NCBI RefSeq assembly: GCF_000219915.2
Contig: NC_017964.1
Location: forward strand, 806,001-870,000
Direction of reading: 5' to 3'
DNA: 64,000 nucleotides
From: Advenella kashmirensis WT001
GTDB lineage: Bacteria; Pseudomonadota; Gammaproteobacteria; Burkholderiales; Burkholderiaceae_B
Shown: one piece after another, positions 63,327 through 64,000 of the stretch
How positions within the stretch are numbered: position 1 is the first letter of the stretch
Layout of the letters: every line of letters starts with the position of its first letter
Position numbers and translations under genes: made by a program
The notes under the pieces: generated by a model
What the model saw: the letters and a program-made list of their open reading frames with translations, nothing else
Told to the model about the DNA's origin: nothing
Databases searched by the model: none

Positions 63327-64000
63327 TCAACAGCGCGCCCGCACATTGTCAACCCACGTTTGTATCCCACTCGGGCTGCGGAAGTCATCGATTGATCTGG
63401 CAGGTACATCTGGATAGATGGCGTTCCACATACGAGCATAGCGCGACCCGGACCGATCTCAAGTACGGCATCCGGTTGCAATTCACGAACGGCTTGCAGG
63501 CAGGCTACCCAATTCATGGCATGGCTTATCTGCTCAGCCAGGGCGTCCAGCGCCTGCGCTACAAGCATGGCTGCGCGACCGTCCATGGCGCTATGCACTT
63601 TGAATGCCAGGGGCGCCTTATTGCAATAGGGCGCAAGGTGACGAGCGAAAGCCGGTGTCGCAGATTGCAGCAGCGCCGTATGCGATGGCGTCTGAACAGA
63701 CAGCCTGACCACGCGCATGGCGCCTTGATCGTAGGCCTGTTGACCGGCATGTTGCAAGTCTTGTTCGAAACCGCCAATGACATAGTGTTGCTCAGGGTTG
63801 ATGATGGCCAGATGCGTATTGCTGTTGGCGGTAATCGCCTCGATATTTTCCAGAGGCAAGCCCATGATGCTCGTTAAACCGGCCTGTGTTTGTATGCAAT
63901 CGTCCATGCAAGCAGCCCGTTGTGCTGCCAGAACGATTCCCTGCTGCATATCGAAAGCGCCGGCTGCGCTGCAAGCGGCCAACTCCCCCAGAGAATATCC
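63327..64000 (-). CDS. mdcH: Malonate decarboxylase acyltransferase subunit MdcH (partial, one frameshift)
   Basis: Malonyl-CoA:ACP transacylase that charges the malonate decarboxylase acyl carrier protein. The 5' end lies beyond the window. Nucleophile motif GYSLGELAAC is at the very edge; PLENIEAITANSNTHLAIINPEQHYVIGG and VRLSVQTPSHTALL (His of the dyad in TPSH) follow, then AVLEIGPGRA. The frame breaks at about 63434-63439, where minus-strand ATGCTCG should be ATGGCTCG, restoring ARMWNAIYPDVPARSIDDFRSPSG and a stop at 63327-63329. It would be the last gene of an mdc operon that continues to the right. Confidence 0.85.

Overview
The window looks like chromosome of a betaproteobacterium of the Alcaligenaceae (Bordetella, Achromobacter or Advenella type). 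The evidence is the gene order ntrY-ntrX-trkA-trkH, the block rhodanese-grxC-secB-gpsA next to gpmA, an atpIBEFHAGDC operon followed by hemE-priA-rep, and two Bug/TctC-type periplasmic binding proteins. The genus is a guess from memory; the family level is firmer.

Layout. 1-6.6 kb: end of a DUF4390 gene, the NtrYX two-component pair, TrkAH potassium uptake and trmL. 6.7-10.7 kb (minus strand): a tightly overlapping operon of an IclR regulator, a polar amino acid ABC importer and hutG. 10.9-22.1 kb: comF, bioC, gpsA-secB-grxC-rhodanese (minus), gpmA-envC-like-ctpA-moeB (plus), an M61 peptidase. 22.2-30.8 kb: enoyl-CoA hydratase and the complete ATP synthase operon, ending in a strong terminator. 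30.8-35.9 kb: a ThDP enzyme divergent from a Bug protein, a gene-poor stretch, a small protein behind a promoter with a palindrome, and a Fis-type regulator. 36-44.2 kb: hemE, a spacer with a perfect DnaA box, priA, rep, a CoA-transferase and a di-haem cytochrome c with an 18-bp coding repeat. 44.4-49.8 kb: tRNA-Arg(CCG), a transposase scar, an NmrA-like/LysR pair, a toxin-antitoxin remnant and an ABC exporter. 50-54.2 kb: a catabolic cluster (enolase superfamily, Bug protein, DHDPS-like aldolase) with a divergent LysR regulator. 54.4-63.1 kb: small membrane proteins, an unusual regulator that begins with an autotransporter-type ESPR, a giant trimeric autotransporter with five 639-bp repeats, and a BamE/OmpA lipoprotein. 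The right edge cuts a malonate decarboxylase mdcH gene.

Two things dominate. First, at least 16 genes carry single-base frameshifts, nearly all explained by loss of one base in a short G or C run (often GGCC or CCTGG), and atpA has an in-frame TAG. Essential genes are hit (hemE, gpsA, atpF, atpA), so sequence error is the likeliest cause; frameshifted genes are annotated here across their whole length. Second, the 55.6-63.1 kb locus holds the most unusual biology: a response-regulator/AraC protein and the adjacent adhesin share a diverged ~190-bp upstream region plus the ESPR-coding start, which suggests a duplicated control and leader module linking regulator and adhesin.
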